Shown here: positions 49,083 to 56,995 of the stretch, piece by piece
Layout: each line of letters begins with the position of its first letter
Position numbering within the stretch: position 1 is the first letter of the stretch
Assembly: GCF_018736145.1 (NCBI RefSeq)
Contig: NZ_CP059997.1
Coordinates: 6,757,501-6,821,500, forward strand
Source of the DNA: Amycolatopsis sp. CA-230715
Lineage (GTDB): Bacteria > Actinomycetota > Actinomycetes > Mycobacteriales > Pseudonocardiaceae
DNA: 64,000 bases
Direction of reading: 5' to 3'
Made by a program: the position numbers and the translations under genes
The notes under the pieces: generated by a model
The model's input: only the letters and a program-made list of their open reading frames with translations
Databases searched by the model: none
What the model was told of the DNA's origin: nothing

Positions 49083-49919
49083 TCAGCCGGTGACGCTGGT
49101 GATCCAGTCCCGGTAGGCGGGGGCGCTGGTGTTGATGTCCGGGGTCTGGCCGCAGATGTCGCCGGGCGCCCGGCTCTGCACCCCGGCCAGCTCGAACCGG
49201 CCGTAGACGAGCTGGAGGACGGGCGAACCGGAGTCACCGCCGCAGGAGCCCGACACGTGGTCGCGGGACTCGGCGCAGAAGTCGCCCTTCCGGATGCCGT
49301 AGGCGTCGCTGCCTGTGGCGGGGTCCTGCACGCACTGCTTCGTCGACGGGAGCACCACGGGCAAGTCGAGCCGGTGCAGCTGCTTGGGCAGCTGGGTCGG
49401 GTTGTTCTGCTTGATATCGGTGTAGCCCCAGCCAATCAGCCGGACGGCGTTACCCGGTGCGGGAGTGATCCCCGCGAGCGGGATCGGCTGCTTCGACACC
49501 GCGTGGTCGAGCCGCACCAGCGCGATGTCCTTGCCGTCGTTGCGGTCCGCGCTGTTGACGTAGCCGGGGATGATCTCGAACCCGGCGACCTTCGCCGTTT
49601 CCCCGCCGGTGGTGCGGTCGTTGGAGCCGACCCGCACCTGGTAGATGCCGGGATCGACCGGCGTGTAGGGCGCGCCGTTCGTGCCCGCCTTGGTAACGCA
49701 GTGCGCCGCGGTCACCACCAAGGTCGGCGCGACGAGGGCACCACCGCACCACTGCGTGGTCGGGTCGCCCTTGTATTCGCGCTGGATCGAGGTGACGAAC
49801 GAGTAGTCCTCGGTCGCGACGGTTCCGTTGATGATCGCCTGCGCGGGCGCCGCGACCGCGGCGCTGCTCAGGAAGGCGGCGGCGACGGCCGCGCCGCGCC
49901 ACCAGGTACGTGTTTTCAC
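49083..49919 (-). CDS. Secreted chymotrypsin-fold (S1) serine protease
   Basis: The 278-residue protein starts at GTG 49919 with a signal peptide (GAAVAAAFLSSAAVAAPAQA) and a mature start IINGTVATEDYSF, where IINGT resembles the activated IVGG end. The triad is His in LVVTAAHCVTK, Asp in NDGKDIALVRLDH and Ser in VSGSCGGDSGSPVLQ. The residue six before the serine (position 189 in chymotrypsin numbering) is Gly rather than Asp, so trypsin specificity is not expected. It ends 40 bp before lanA, so it may be the extracellular leader peptidase of the lanthipeptide. Confidence 0.88.
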   Translation of the reverse strand: MKTRTWWRGAAVAAAFLSSAAVAAPAQAIINGTVATEDYSFVTSIQREYKGDPTTQWCGGALVAPTLVVTAAHCVTKAGTNGAPYTPVDPGIYQVRVGSNDRTTGGETAKVAGFEIIPGYVNSADRNDGKDIALVRLDHAVSKQPIPLAGITPAPGNAVRLIGWGYTDIKQNNPTQLPKQLHRLDLPVVLPSTKQCVQDPATGSDAYGIRKGDFCAESRDHVSGSCGGDSGSPVLQLVYGRFELAGVQSRAPGDICGQTPDINTSAPAYRDWITSVTG

Positions 49920-50026
49920 TTCCGGGTTTTCCTTCCCCCAGGTGAAGGTGTTCCGACGCGATCATCCTGCCAGCCGGAGCCCTCGTCCGGGGCGAAAATC
50001 CGCAAAATGTACTAGACCGTGTGCTC

Positions 50027-50458
50027 CTACCCGGCCCAGCGCCGCAGGAAGTCGTTGCGCTGCTTGGCGTCGACCGCTTCCAGCCGTGCGCCGGAGGCGG
50101 GAGCGTCGGCGTAGAGGAAGCGGCGGCCGTGGTCGCGGCCGTCGAAGCAGGGGAGCGCGCCGGCCGCGTCCCAGCTCTGCGGCAGCGCGTCGAGGCAGTC
50201 GGTCCACCAGCCGAGGTGGTGGAAACCGGGCCGTTCGGCGTACCACGGGGATCCTTCGCCGCCGCTGATCAGCTCGATGTGCGGGAACTCGCGGGAGAAC
50301 ACCAGCGAATACGGCCAGTCGCCGAGTTCGCTGTGCACCGGTTCTCCCCAGCTGAGACCGGCCAGCTCCGCGAGTTCGTCCATCGCGGCGCGCAGATCGG
50401 GCACGGCGAAGCACACGTGGTAGAAGCTGCGGCGGTCCGCGGGGGTTTCGGTCGTCAT
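50027..50458 (-). CDS. VOC-family protein
   Basis: The 143-residue single-domain VOC protein has FYHVCFAVPDLRAAMDELAE at the start and FHHLGWWTDCLDALPQSWDA in the second half, resembling the Glyoxalase_4 type (a His/Glu metal site: HVCF, HIELI, HHLGWW). The enzymatic role is unknown. ATG 50458 follows GGAGG. It lies 107 bp upstream of the protease gene on the same strand, but a functional link is unproven. Confidence 0.83.
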   Translation of the reverse strand: MTTETPADRRSFYHVCFAVPDLRAAMDELAELAGLSWGEPVHSELGDWPYSLVFSREFPHIELISGGEGSPWYAERPGFHHLGWWTDCLDALPQSWDAAGALPCFDGRDHGRRFLYADAPASGARLEAVDAKQRNDFLRRWAG

Positions 50459-50557
50459 CGGGCCTCCGGTCGGTAGTCGGCGATGGCGCGCCCAGCCTAG
50501 GACGGCCGCCACCTCGGTGGCTTGTGCGTCCTTCCCGGACCGCACTACGTTGCCGGT

Positions 50558-51214
50558 ATGGATCTCTTCTCGCGCTCGTGGGCGGCGTTGCGCGCGGCGG
50601 TCGCCGATCTCCGGGACGAGGACTTCGCACGGCCGTCCGGGTGCGCGGGCTGGCTCGTGCGGGACCTGGTGTGCCACCTGGTCATCGACGCGCAGGACGT
50701 GCTGATCACCCTCGTGACCCCGGCCGAGACCGAGCCGACCCGTGACGCGATCACCTACTGGGCCGTCGCCGAAGAGCCGCCGACCGGTGACGATCCGCTC
50801 GACGCGCTGATCGTCCGGCTGGCCGCCGCGTACGAGGATCCGGGGCTGCTGAAGTTTCACCTCGACGACGTCGGCTCCGCCGCGGGACGGGCCGCCGATC
50901 TCGCGGACCCCGGGCTCCGCGTCAGCACGCAGGACCAGGTTCTCACCGCAGGCGACTACCTCGCCGCCTACGTTCTGGAATGGACGCTGCACCACCTCGA
51001 CCTGGTCGCGGACCTTCCCGGGGCGGCGGGTCCTCCCGCCGAGGGGCTGGCCAAGACGCGCGAGATGGTGGAGAAGATCGCCGGTGCCGCGTTCCCGGAA
51101 TCCTTTTCGGACGAAGACGTGCTGCTGGTCGGCACCGGAAGACGCGCCCCGACGGACGCGGAACGGGCGGATCTCGGTGGCCTGGCGGCGAAACTCCCGC
51201 TCGTTCTCGGGTGA
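50558..51214 (+). CDS. DinB-fold maleylpyruvate-isomerase-N-domain protein
   Basis: The 218-residue protein belongs to the TIGR03083-like family of actinobacterial DinB-fold proteins: SGCAGWLVRDLVCHLVIDAQ carries the first conserved His, and YVLEWTLHHLDLVADLPG the later His pair that would bind a divalent metal. Some members are mycothiol-dependent enzymes (isomerases or transferases), and mycothiol is the thiol of this group. No substrate is evident. The start ATG 50558 gives MDLFSRSWAALRAAV. Confidence 0.8.
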   Translation: MDLFSRSWAALRAAVADLRDEDFARPSGCAGWLVRDLVCHLVIDAQDVLITLVTPAETEPTRDAITYWAVAEEPPTGDDPLDALIVRLAAAYEDPGLLKFHLDDVGSAAGRAADLADPGLRVSTQDQVLTAGDYLAAYVLEWTLHHLDLVADLPGAAGPPAEGLAKTREMVEKIAGAAFPESFSDEDVLLVGTGRRAPTDAERADLGGLAAKLPLVLG

Positions 51215-51299
51215 TCGGCAACGCGCACGGGGAGTCGTGCGTGGACAAGGAGAATGGCACTCGTCGGGGGTGTCGTCACGACAGGGTGGAGGAAGAAGC

Positions 51300-51770
51300 A
51301 TGCGGCGAATCGGTTCGGTCCTGCTCGGCACGCTCCTGCTGGGCGGCGTCTGCACGGCGACGGTGGGCACGGCGGCGGCCGCGGAACGCCGCGCCGACGT
51401 GAAGCTGACCGCCGCACCGTCCACAGTGGAGGTTCCGGCGGGCAAACCGGGCACCGTCAAGCTCACCTACTCCAACATCGGGAACGTGCCCAAGGTCGGC
51501 AGCTCGATCACCGCCCCGATCCCGAAGGGCCTCACCGCCACCGCGCGCCCGGCGCCGGGGTGGACCTGCCACATCGACGACTGGCCGTCGCTGGTCTGCG
51601 ACACCGACGGCAAACTGGACCCTGGCGCCGTCGTCGTCCCCGCCGAGGTCGACCTGTCTGCCGCCGCACCCGTTTCCGCCGGGGTCGAGTTCGGCACGCT
51701 CGGGTTCTACCGCGACCCCACCGAGAACCCGGCCGACAACTACTCCACCGTCCAGGTCCGCGTTTCCTGA
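51300..51770 (+). CDS. Secreted small Ig-like/DUF11-style protein
   Basis: The 156-residue protein has a clear signal peptide (RRIGSVLLGTLLLGGVCTAT, cut near AAAAE) and a mature domain of beta strands (VEVPAGKPGTVKLTYSNIGN, GWTCHIDDWPSLVCD) resembling DUF11-type surface domains, with two cysteines that could form a disulfide. The function is unknown. GGAGGAAG precedes ATG 51300. Its last 31 bp overlap the convergent STAND gene. Confidence 0.75.
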   Translation: MRRIGSVLLGTLLLGGVCTATVGTAAAAERRADVKLTAAPSTVEVPAGKPGTVKLTYSNIGNVPKVGSSITAPIPKGLTATARPAPGWTCHIDDWPSLVCDTDGKLDPGAVVVPAEVDLSAAAPVSAGVEFGTLGFYRDPTENPADNYSTVQVRVS

Positions 51771-54013
51771 GCCGGGGAACTACCGGATCCACCGGACTGC
51801 GGTGTGGCTCCGGCGAGCGAACGTCGCGCGCGGTTTTCCCCGACGATGACTGGATCCAGGCCGGGGTGGGCTTCGTCGGCGCGCGCCCAGAATTCCGCCG
51901 CTACCTCGCGTTCACCTCGTGCGGCCGCGAGGTTGCCGAGGCCGGTGTAGGCGCGGGCTGTTTCGTAGTCGCTTCCGCAGGACACGGCTCGGGTGACGGC
52001 ATCCTGGTAGGCGGCGGTCGCAAGATCGTCGCGTTCTGTGTGGAACCACGCCCAGCCCAGGCAGTTCTGCGTCATGGCGGCGTCGAGCGGGAGCCCGAGT
52101 TCGTCGAAGATCGGCAGGATGTCGATGGCGACGGTGGCGGCTTCGACAGCCTGACCGAGCGCGGTCATGACCAAGGCGATGCCGCGATTGGTGATGGCTG
52201 CGTTGCGGCGGTTGCCGGTTCGTTCGTAGCAGACACGTGCGAGACGCAGATCGTGCAGCGCATCGTCGTGGTGGCCCCGGTAGTGGGCTACCCAGGCGCG
52301 GTGCGCGAGCATAGTGCTCTCACCATGACCGTCGCCGAGATCGCGGTACAGGCCGAGCGCTTCGCGGTAGTAAACGGTGGCTTCGTCGAGCTTCCCTTGG
52401 TCGACCATGGCGACCCCGAGATTGGCTGTCACCGTGGCGAGTGCCCACCGGTTGTCGAGCGCGGCGGCGGATTCCCGTGCCCACCGGTTGGTTGCGATCC
52501 ACGCGTCCCACAGCTTGCTGGTGAAGAAGAAGCCGCGCAGGAAGTATGCCAACTGCCAGCACCGGTCGTGTTCGCCGCGTTTGTTGGCGGCGCGGCACAA
52601 CGCCACCAGGTTCGGCCACTCGGCCTGGAACCAGGTGAGGGCCATTTCGTCGTCGTCCAGCCTGACCCGCTCCGGGAGGTCGGGTTCGAATTCGATGGCG
52701 GGCTGGAACCGCTGTGGCGTGAGCAGGCGATCGGCGTTGGCGGTGTTTCGCACCGCGTAGCCGGCGAGCCTGCGGAAGGCTCTTGTGCGATCCTGTTCCG
52801 CCGAACCGTTGAGCAGGTCCTCGCGAGCGAATGTTCGCAGCAGGTCGTGGAACCGATAGCGCGCCACGTCCGGTTGCACGAGCAGGTACGTGTCATGGAG
52901 CCGTTCCAACGCCCGGTCGGTTTCACGCAGGCTGAGCCCGCTCACCGCACTCGCGGTGTGGACGTCGAAATCGTCGCCGGGATGCAGGGCGAGCAGTCTG
53001 AAGAGCTGGGATTCGGCGGTGGTGAGTTGCCGTACGGAGAGCCGGAACACCGCGGACAGGGTGCGTTCGCCGTCATCGAGCTCGTCGAGCCGGGTGGCTT
53101 CGGCGTGGAGCCGCCGGTCCAGTTCACCGAGGTTCCAGGCAGGATGGGCCCGTAGGCGCGCCGCGGCGATCCGGATCGCCAGCGGGAGCCTGCCGCAGCA
53201 CTCGACCACTCGCGCGACATCGTCCTCCGGCGGGAGCCCGGTGAGCGCGCTGAACAGCTCGACGGCAGCGGGTGCGGGCAGCACGTCGAGCGAGACGTGA
53301 CAGGCATCGTCGATGGCGGGCAGTCTCGACCTGCTGGTGATCAGTACCCGGCACTTCGGCTCGCCGGGCAGGAGCGGCCGGACCTGCGCCGCGCTGACCG
53401 CGTTGTCCAGCACCAGCAACATGCTTCGCCCGTGCAGCCGAGACCGGTACAAGGCGGTGCGGTCGTCAGGGTCCGCCGGGATCAGCGCGGCCGGGACGCC
53501 GAGCACTCGCAGCAGCCGATCGTGCACGGCGTCGGGGCTCGCGGTGGGTTCTTCGGGATCGTATCCGCGCAGGTCCACGAAGAGGCAGCCGTCGGAGAAT
53601 TCCGCTTCCAGCCGGTGCGCGCACCGGACCGCGAGCTCGGTCTTGCCGACCCCGCCCATTCCTGACACCACGCAGAGACCGCTGTCGGTTCGCAGGGCAT
53701 CGCGGACGCGCCGCAACTCCGTGCTCCGACCGGTGAAATCGGTGGCGAGAGGGGGAAGTCCGGAGGGGCGGGTGTCCGGCCGCGTGCGGCGGCGCTTGGG
53801 GCCACTGGGCAAGAAGCCGATGAGCGCTCCTGGTATGCCCAGTTCCGTTTCACAGAGGGCGGCCAGCGCCGCGTTCGGCGTCGCAAGCCCGGTCTCGACC
53901 TTGCTCAGGTAGCCCTTGCTGTAGTGCGTGCGCTCGGCAAGCCAGGTCAAGCTGAGGCCAGCCGCGACGCGGTGGCGCCGTAGCTCGGCGCCGAAAGTCG
54001 CTCGTTCGCTCAT
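51740..54013 (-). CDS. HTH-NB-ARC-TPR STAND regulator
   Basis: The 757-residue protein starts at ATG 54013. Residues about 5-60 are an XRE helix-turn-helix (GAELRRHRVAAGLSLTWLAE, YSKGYLSKVETGLATPN). The NB-ARC domain covers about 90-400, with P-loop VSGMGGVGKTELAVRC, Walker B SMLLVLDNAVSAAQ and CRVLITSRSRLP. TPR helices follow (WALATVTANLGVAMVDQGKL; DETGN-type repeats). Such STAND proteins bind DNA and oligomerise on a signal. Two tiny membrane peptides lie directly upstream on the same strand and may be its ligand or target genes. Confidence 0.9.
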   Translation of the reverse strand: MSERATFGAELRRHRVAAGLSLTWLAERTHYSKGYLSKVETGLATPNAALAALCETELGIPGALIGFLPSGPKRRRTRPDTRPSGLPPLATDFTGRSTELRRVRDALRTDSGLCVVSGMGGVGKTELAVRCAHRLEAEFSDGCLFVDLRGYDPEEPTASPDAVHDRLLRVLGVPAALIPADPDDRTALYRSRLHGRSMLLVLDNAVSAAQVRPLLPGEPKCRVLITSRSRLPAIDDACHVSLDVLPAPAAVELFSALTGLPPEDDVARVVECCGRLPLAIRIAAARLRAHPAWNLGELDRRLHAEATRLDELDDGERTLSAVFRLSVRQLTTAESQLFRLLALHPGDDFDVHTASAVSGLSLRETDRALERLHDTYLLVQPDVARYRFHDLLRTFAREDLLNGSAEQDRTRAFRRLAGYAVRNTANADRLLTPQRFQPAIEFEPDLPERVRLDDDEMALTWFQAEWPNLVALCRAANKRGEHDRCWQLAYFLRGFFFTSKLWDAWIATNRWARESAAALDNRWALATVTANLGVAMVDQGKLDEATVYYREALGLYRDLGDGHGESTMLAHRAWVAHYRGHHDDALHDLRLARVCYERTGNRRNAAITNRGIALVMTALGQAVEAATVAIDILPIFDELGLPLDAAMTQNCLGWAWFHTERDDLATAAYQDAVTRAVSCGSDYETARAYTGLGNLAAARGEREVAAEFWARADEAHPGLDPVIVGENRARRSLAGATPQSGGSGSSPAQETRTWTVE

Positions 54014-54156
54014 CAGCCCCCATCGTCGTCGGATGACCAGTATGACCGTCCTGAACGCGACGCGATACTGGTCGGGAGTTGTCCGGGAGCCGGCCGGACC
54101 ACTGGATTCGGCCGGCCCCCGACGATGTGATGTGCGGTTTCGCCACATGCGCTGCC

Positions 54157-54213
54157 TCAGCCGCACGCGAGGGTCAGCAGGGTCACGATCAGCCCGAGCA
54201 CGTGGGTCTGCAT
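54157..54213 (-). CDS. 18-residue hydrophobic peptide
   Basis: ATG 54213 is preceded by GAGAGGAGG at good distance and encodes MQTHVLGLIVTLLTLACG followed by TGA. The product is almost entirely one short hydrophobic helix with a C-terminal Cys-Gly. The start lies one base from the stop of the upstream membrane peptide (TGACATG), so the two are coupled. No family is recognised. It could be a signal or toxin-like peptide, or a leader peptide for the STAND gene 143 bp downstream. Confidence 0.5.
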   Translation of the reverse strand: MQTHVLGLIVTLLTLACG

Positions 54214-54214
54214 G

Positions 54215-54373
54215 TCACCGCACCTCCTCTCCGTGCGTCCGGACCACGGACCGGCTCTTCACCTCGGGCGCAGGCGTTGGCGCGGCGGCGAGCAGGACGC
54301 CCGCTAGCAGCGCCGATACCGACAGCCAGAGAAGCAGTCGGAGGAGCAAGGAAAACGAACAGGTGACCGTCAT
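54215..54373 (-). CDS. Small single-pass membrane protein
   Basis: ATG 54373 follows AAGGAG with a 5-base spacer. The 52-residue product has one strong membrane helix (SLLLRLLLWLSVSALLAGVL) and a basic tail (EVKSRSVVRTHGEEVR). It is coupled to the 18-residue peptide. The frame remains open upstream to GTG 54592 with fairly protein-like sequence, so a 125-residue version is possible, but that would overlap the plus-strand ORF at 54398. Confidence 0.5.
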   Translation of the reverse strand: MTVTCSFSLLLRLLLWLSVSALLAGVLLAAAPTPAPEVKSRSVVRTHGEEVR

Positions 54374-54397
54374 TTCGGCTCCTTCGGCGAGCGCGCC

Positions 54398-54643
54398 ATG
54401 GCAGCGCTCGAGCAGGCGAGCTCCGCCGAGGTCTTCCAGTGTTTTCGCCGCGGAATCGTTGCGGCTCACCAAGAATGCGGTCGCCGGTGCGGCGAGGACA
54501 ACGAGTTTCCCGTTTCCACTATCGGCAGGAAAGGAAACCGCGGGGTAACGATCGCGGAGGTGTCGCGTGATCGACTGGACATCGAGATCCACGGTGACGC
54601 AGGATTGACCACCGTGCGTGAACCTGCTTGGGAGGACTGGTGA
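54398..54643 (+). CDS. Possible small acidic protein coupled to the next gene
   Basis: The 81-residue ORF ends in RDRLDIEIHGDAGLTTVREP and AWEDW. Its TGA overlaps the GTG of the following gene (GTGA), a typical coupling. It has four cysteines and no membrane helix. The ribosome site at ATG 54398 is weak and it is antisense to the longer version of the minus-strand ORF, so only one of the two is likely real. No family is recognised. Confidence 0.4.
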   Translation: MAALEQASSAEVFQCFRRGIVAAHQECGRRCGEDNEFPVSTIGRKGNRGVTIAEVSRDRLDIEIHGDAGLTTVREPAWEDW

Positions 54644-55587
54644 ACGTGAGCGCGCTGGAAGTGGTCGAGGAGCTGAAGCGGCTCCGGCGCGGGCGGGGAA
54701 TTGCTGCCCCTCAGCTCGGCGATCATGTCGGACCCGCATTGCGTGTGGTCTGCGATATTTACGAAGACGAGGACTCGGAGTCGATTCGGGGAAAGGTTTC
54801 CGAGCGTTTGCAAGCCCTTGTCACGTCGCTGGCGGACGATCTGCGCATGGCCGTACTCGCCGCTTTCGGGCTGCACGAGCAGGCGCGGAGCCTGTTCTAC
54901 AAAGACCGGGTGCGGTGGCTGGCGGAGAAGCTCGACCGCGACGACCGGACGATTCGCCGTCGAATCGACCAAGGCATCCAGCAGGTGGCCGCGTTGGCCA
55001 TCGCCACCGGGCGCTCGACGGACCTTCCTCACCCCAGCCGCAGCTGGCATACCGAGGACCTGCGGGTGACCTTGGCGCTGGACCAGCCGGTACCGGAGGC
55101 GTTCGAGTTCCGCCGGGTGGTCGCCGACGCCGACGACATCGACGAGCTGGACTTGGCTCTCACCTTGACCACGCCCGACGCGCGGGTGCCGGTGGACGAG
55201 GCGGACCTCCAAGTAGACGTGTTCCACGGCGGGTCGTTGACCCGGCGGATGATGGAATCCAGTGACCGCGTCGGTCTCGCGCTGCGACTGCCGTCCCCAC
55301 TGCGACGTGGGGAACGGCATGAGGTCGCGTTGCGGTTCAGGGCCGCACTGCGGTACCCGCACTACGTTTGCGTTCCGCGGCACCCCGTCGACCATTTCGA
55401 ACTGCACGTCCGGTTCGCGCGGCCGACTCCGGCAGAGATCGTGCTGCTGGACAACGTGTTCCAGGACGACGCGCGAAACCACGCGGTGCGGGGGCCATCG
55501 TTGTCACCGGACGGATCCGGTGAGGTCCACGTCGACTTCCGTAAGCTGGCGCCCGGCTTCGCCTACGGCGTCCGCTGGCAGGACTGA
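54640..55587 (+). CDS. Hypothetical two-domain protein
   Basis: The 315-residue protein starts at GTG 54640 after GGAGGACT. The N-terminal 130 residues are helical and Arg-rich (EVVEELKRLRRGRGIAAPQL, KLDRDDRTIRRRIDQGIQQV), suggesting a helix-turn-helix or adaptor. The rest is beta-rich (LRVTLALDQPVPEAFEFRRV, HFELHVRFARPTPAEIVLLD), without signal or membrane helix. I do not recognise a named family. It meets the SEFIR gene tail to tail 11 bp away and is probably part of the same island. Confidence 0.75.
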   Translation: MNVSALEVVEELKRLRRGRGIAAPQLGDHVGPALRVVCDIYEDEDSESIRGKVSERLQALVTSLADDLRMAVLAAFGLHEQARSLFYKDRVRWLAEKLDRDDRTIRRRIDQGIQQVAALAIATGRSTDLPHPSRSWHTEDLRVTLALDQPVPEAFEFRRVVADADDIDELDLALTLTTPDARVPVDEADLQVDVFHGGSLTRRMMESSDRVGLALRLPSPLRRGERHEVALRFRAALRYPHYVCVPRHPVDHFELHVRFARPTPAEIVLLDNVFQDDARNHAVRGPSLSPDGSGEVHVDFRKLAPGFAYGVRWQD

Positions 55588-55598
55588 CCCGGGCGCGA

Positions 55599-56792
55599 TC
55601 ATCCCGTCAACGCGCGGACGAGGCGTGCGGCGAGTTCCTGGGCGATGCTTCGAGCGGAAGTGCGCAGGTCCTCGGCCGCGACGGCTTCGTCGGCGTCGAA
55701 CCTGACCTCGTGCGGTTGTGCCATGGGCACCGACACGGAGGTCGCGGCGGCTTCGCCCAGCTTGCCGACGCGGACGAAGTCGGTCGGTGTCATCCCGATC
55801 GTAGGCGCGATCTTGCCCGGCAGGGACAAGCCGAGATCCGCCAGCAGACCGAGGTGATCGGTGAGCTGGTCGATCAGGTCGTCCCGGTCCAGCAGCCAGC
55901 CGATCGTCGCCGGGGTAGCGGGGAACCAGCACGTTCGCTGCCCGGACCGGTACACGGCGAGTCCGGTACTGCCGTCGCGGTTCGACGCGTACGCCCAAAC
56001 CGCGTCGTGCGACGAATCGACGGTGAGGCCCTCGGACGGGGAGAAGAGCCGCCGCGACCGTCCGACGGAGGGCAGCTCGTCGCGAAGTGCTTCGAGCTGC
56101 CGGACGCGCAGCCGGACGGGTGGGTCGACCGGCACCAGGTGCAGCTCCACCAAGGGCGGCTGGGCGGGACCCTGCCGGGGGAGCAGCTCCGGTAGCCAGT
56201 TCACCGGCACGGCTTGGGACAGCACCGACCACGTGGCGTCGGGCATCGAACCCGGACCCGTCTGTGGCGGTAGGACGAGTGGGGGGCCGAGCGGCGGACG
56301 AACGTGACGCGGTTGGCTGGTGATGACGCGAAGAAGGTCCTCGATCCCTTCCGGGGTGATCGAGTCGACGGCATACCGGTCGGCGGCGTTGGGTTGGAGG
56401 AAGAGCGGGATCCCGCTGATGTCCTGGCCCGGCAGGATCACCGGCAGGATCTTCACCGTCCAGGCCTGCCGGTCCCCCTGCAGGAGATCGCGCAACAGGG
56501 CCGCTTCCGACTGCCCGCCGAGGTTGAGGTCGTTGGGGCCGTTGCCGTCGCCCATCCGCCGGTAGTCCTTCGAGGCGATCACGATGACGTAATCGCACTC
56601 GGTCATGCCCTTTACCGCCCACGCCTGCCAATCCCGTCGCCGATCGCTCGCCCACCGGTCGAGCGTGACGGCGATTCCGCTGTTTTGCAGCACGGTCGCG
56701 AACTTGAGGACGGCTCGGCGGTGGTCTTCGTCGTCGTGGGTGTAGGAGACGAAAACCGTCGGGCCGGTGCCGAGGCGTTCTTCGATTGGCAT
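55599..56792 (-). CDS. SEFIR (TIR-like) domain protein 1
   Basis: The 397-residue protein starts at ATG 56792 (MPIEERLGTGPTVFVSYTHD) after GGGGA. Residues about 10-160 are a SEFIR domain: TVFVSYTHDDEDHRRAVLKF, GIAVTLDRWASDRRRDWQAW, CDYVIVIASKDYRRMGD. SEFIR is related to TIR and is used in bacterial defence as an NAD-consuming or signalling module. The C-terminal 230 residues resemble effector-type regions seen after such domains (a mid-region VELHLVPVDPPVRLRVRQLE, a tail ARSIAQELAARLVRAL) but I cannot name them. It diverges from SEFIR protein 2. Confidence 0.85.
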   Translation of the reverse strand: MPIEERLGTGPTVFVSYTHDDEDHRRAVLKFATVLQNSGIAVTLDRWASDRRRDWQAWAVKGMTECDYVIVIASKDYRRMGDGNGPNDLNLGGQSEAALLRDLLQGDRQAWTVKILPVILPGQDISGIPLFLQPNAADRYAVDSITPEGIEDLLRVITSQPRHVRPPLGPPLVLPPQTGPGSMPDATWSVLSQAVPVNWLPELLPRQGPAQPPLVELHLVPVDPPVRLRVRQLEALRDELPSVGRSRRLFSPSEGLTVDSSHDAVWAYASNRDGSTGLAVYRSGQRTCWFPATPATIGWLLDRDDLIDQLTDHLGLLADLGLSLPGKIAPTIGMTPTDFVRVGKLGEAAATSVSVPMAQPHEVRFDADEAVAAEDLRTSARSIAQELAARLVRALTG

Positions 56793-56995
56793 GGGAGTCC
56801 CCGTCGTTCTCGCGGTAATGGCGTCGTTCTGGCGGAGAACGATAGCAACGTTCATCTCTGTCCATTTGTCGCGGTGGTGCGCGAAAACCGGACAGAACAA
56901 GGACATTTCATGGATTGCCCTGCGGACGTGATACGACCCGTGACAAGGTTCTTGCCTTCGTTGATCATCTTCCGTTCGCCGAAAGGACGACGATC

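Noticed and set aside
45853..49919. Class I (LanB/LanC) or class III/IV lanthipeptide system
   Set aside because: One protein carries both the LanM-type dehydratase and a LanC domain with the CHG zinc motif, without a lyase-kinase split, so class II is the best fit.
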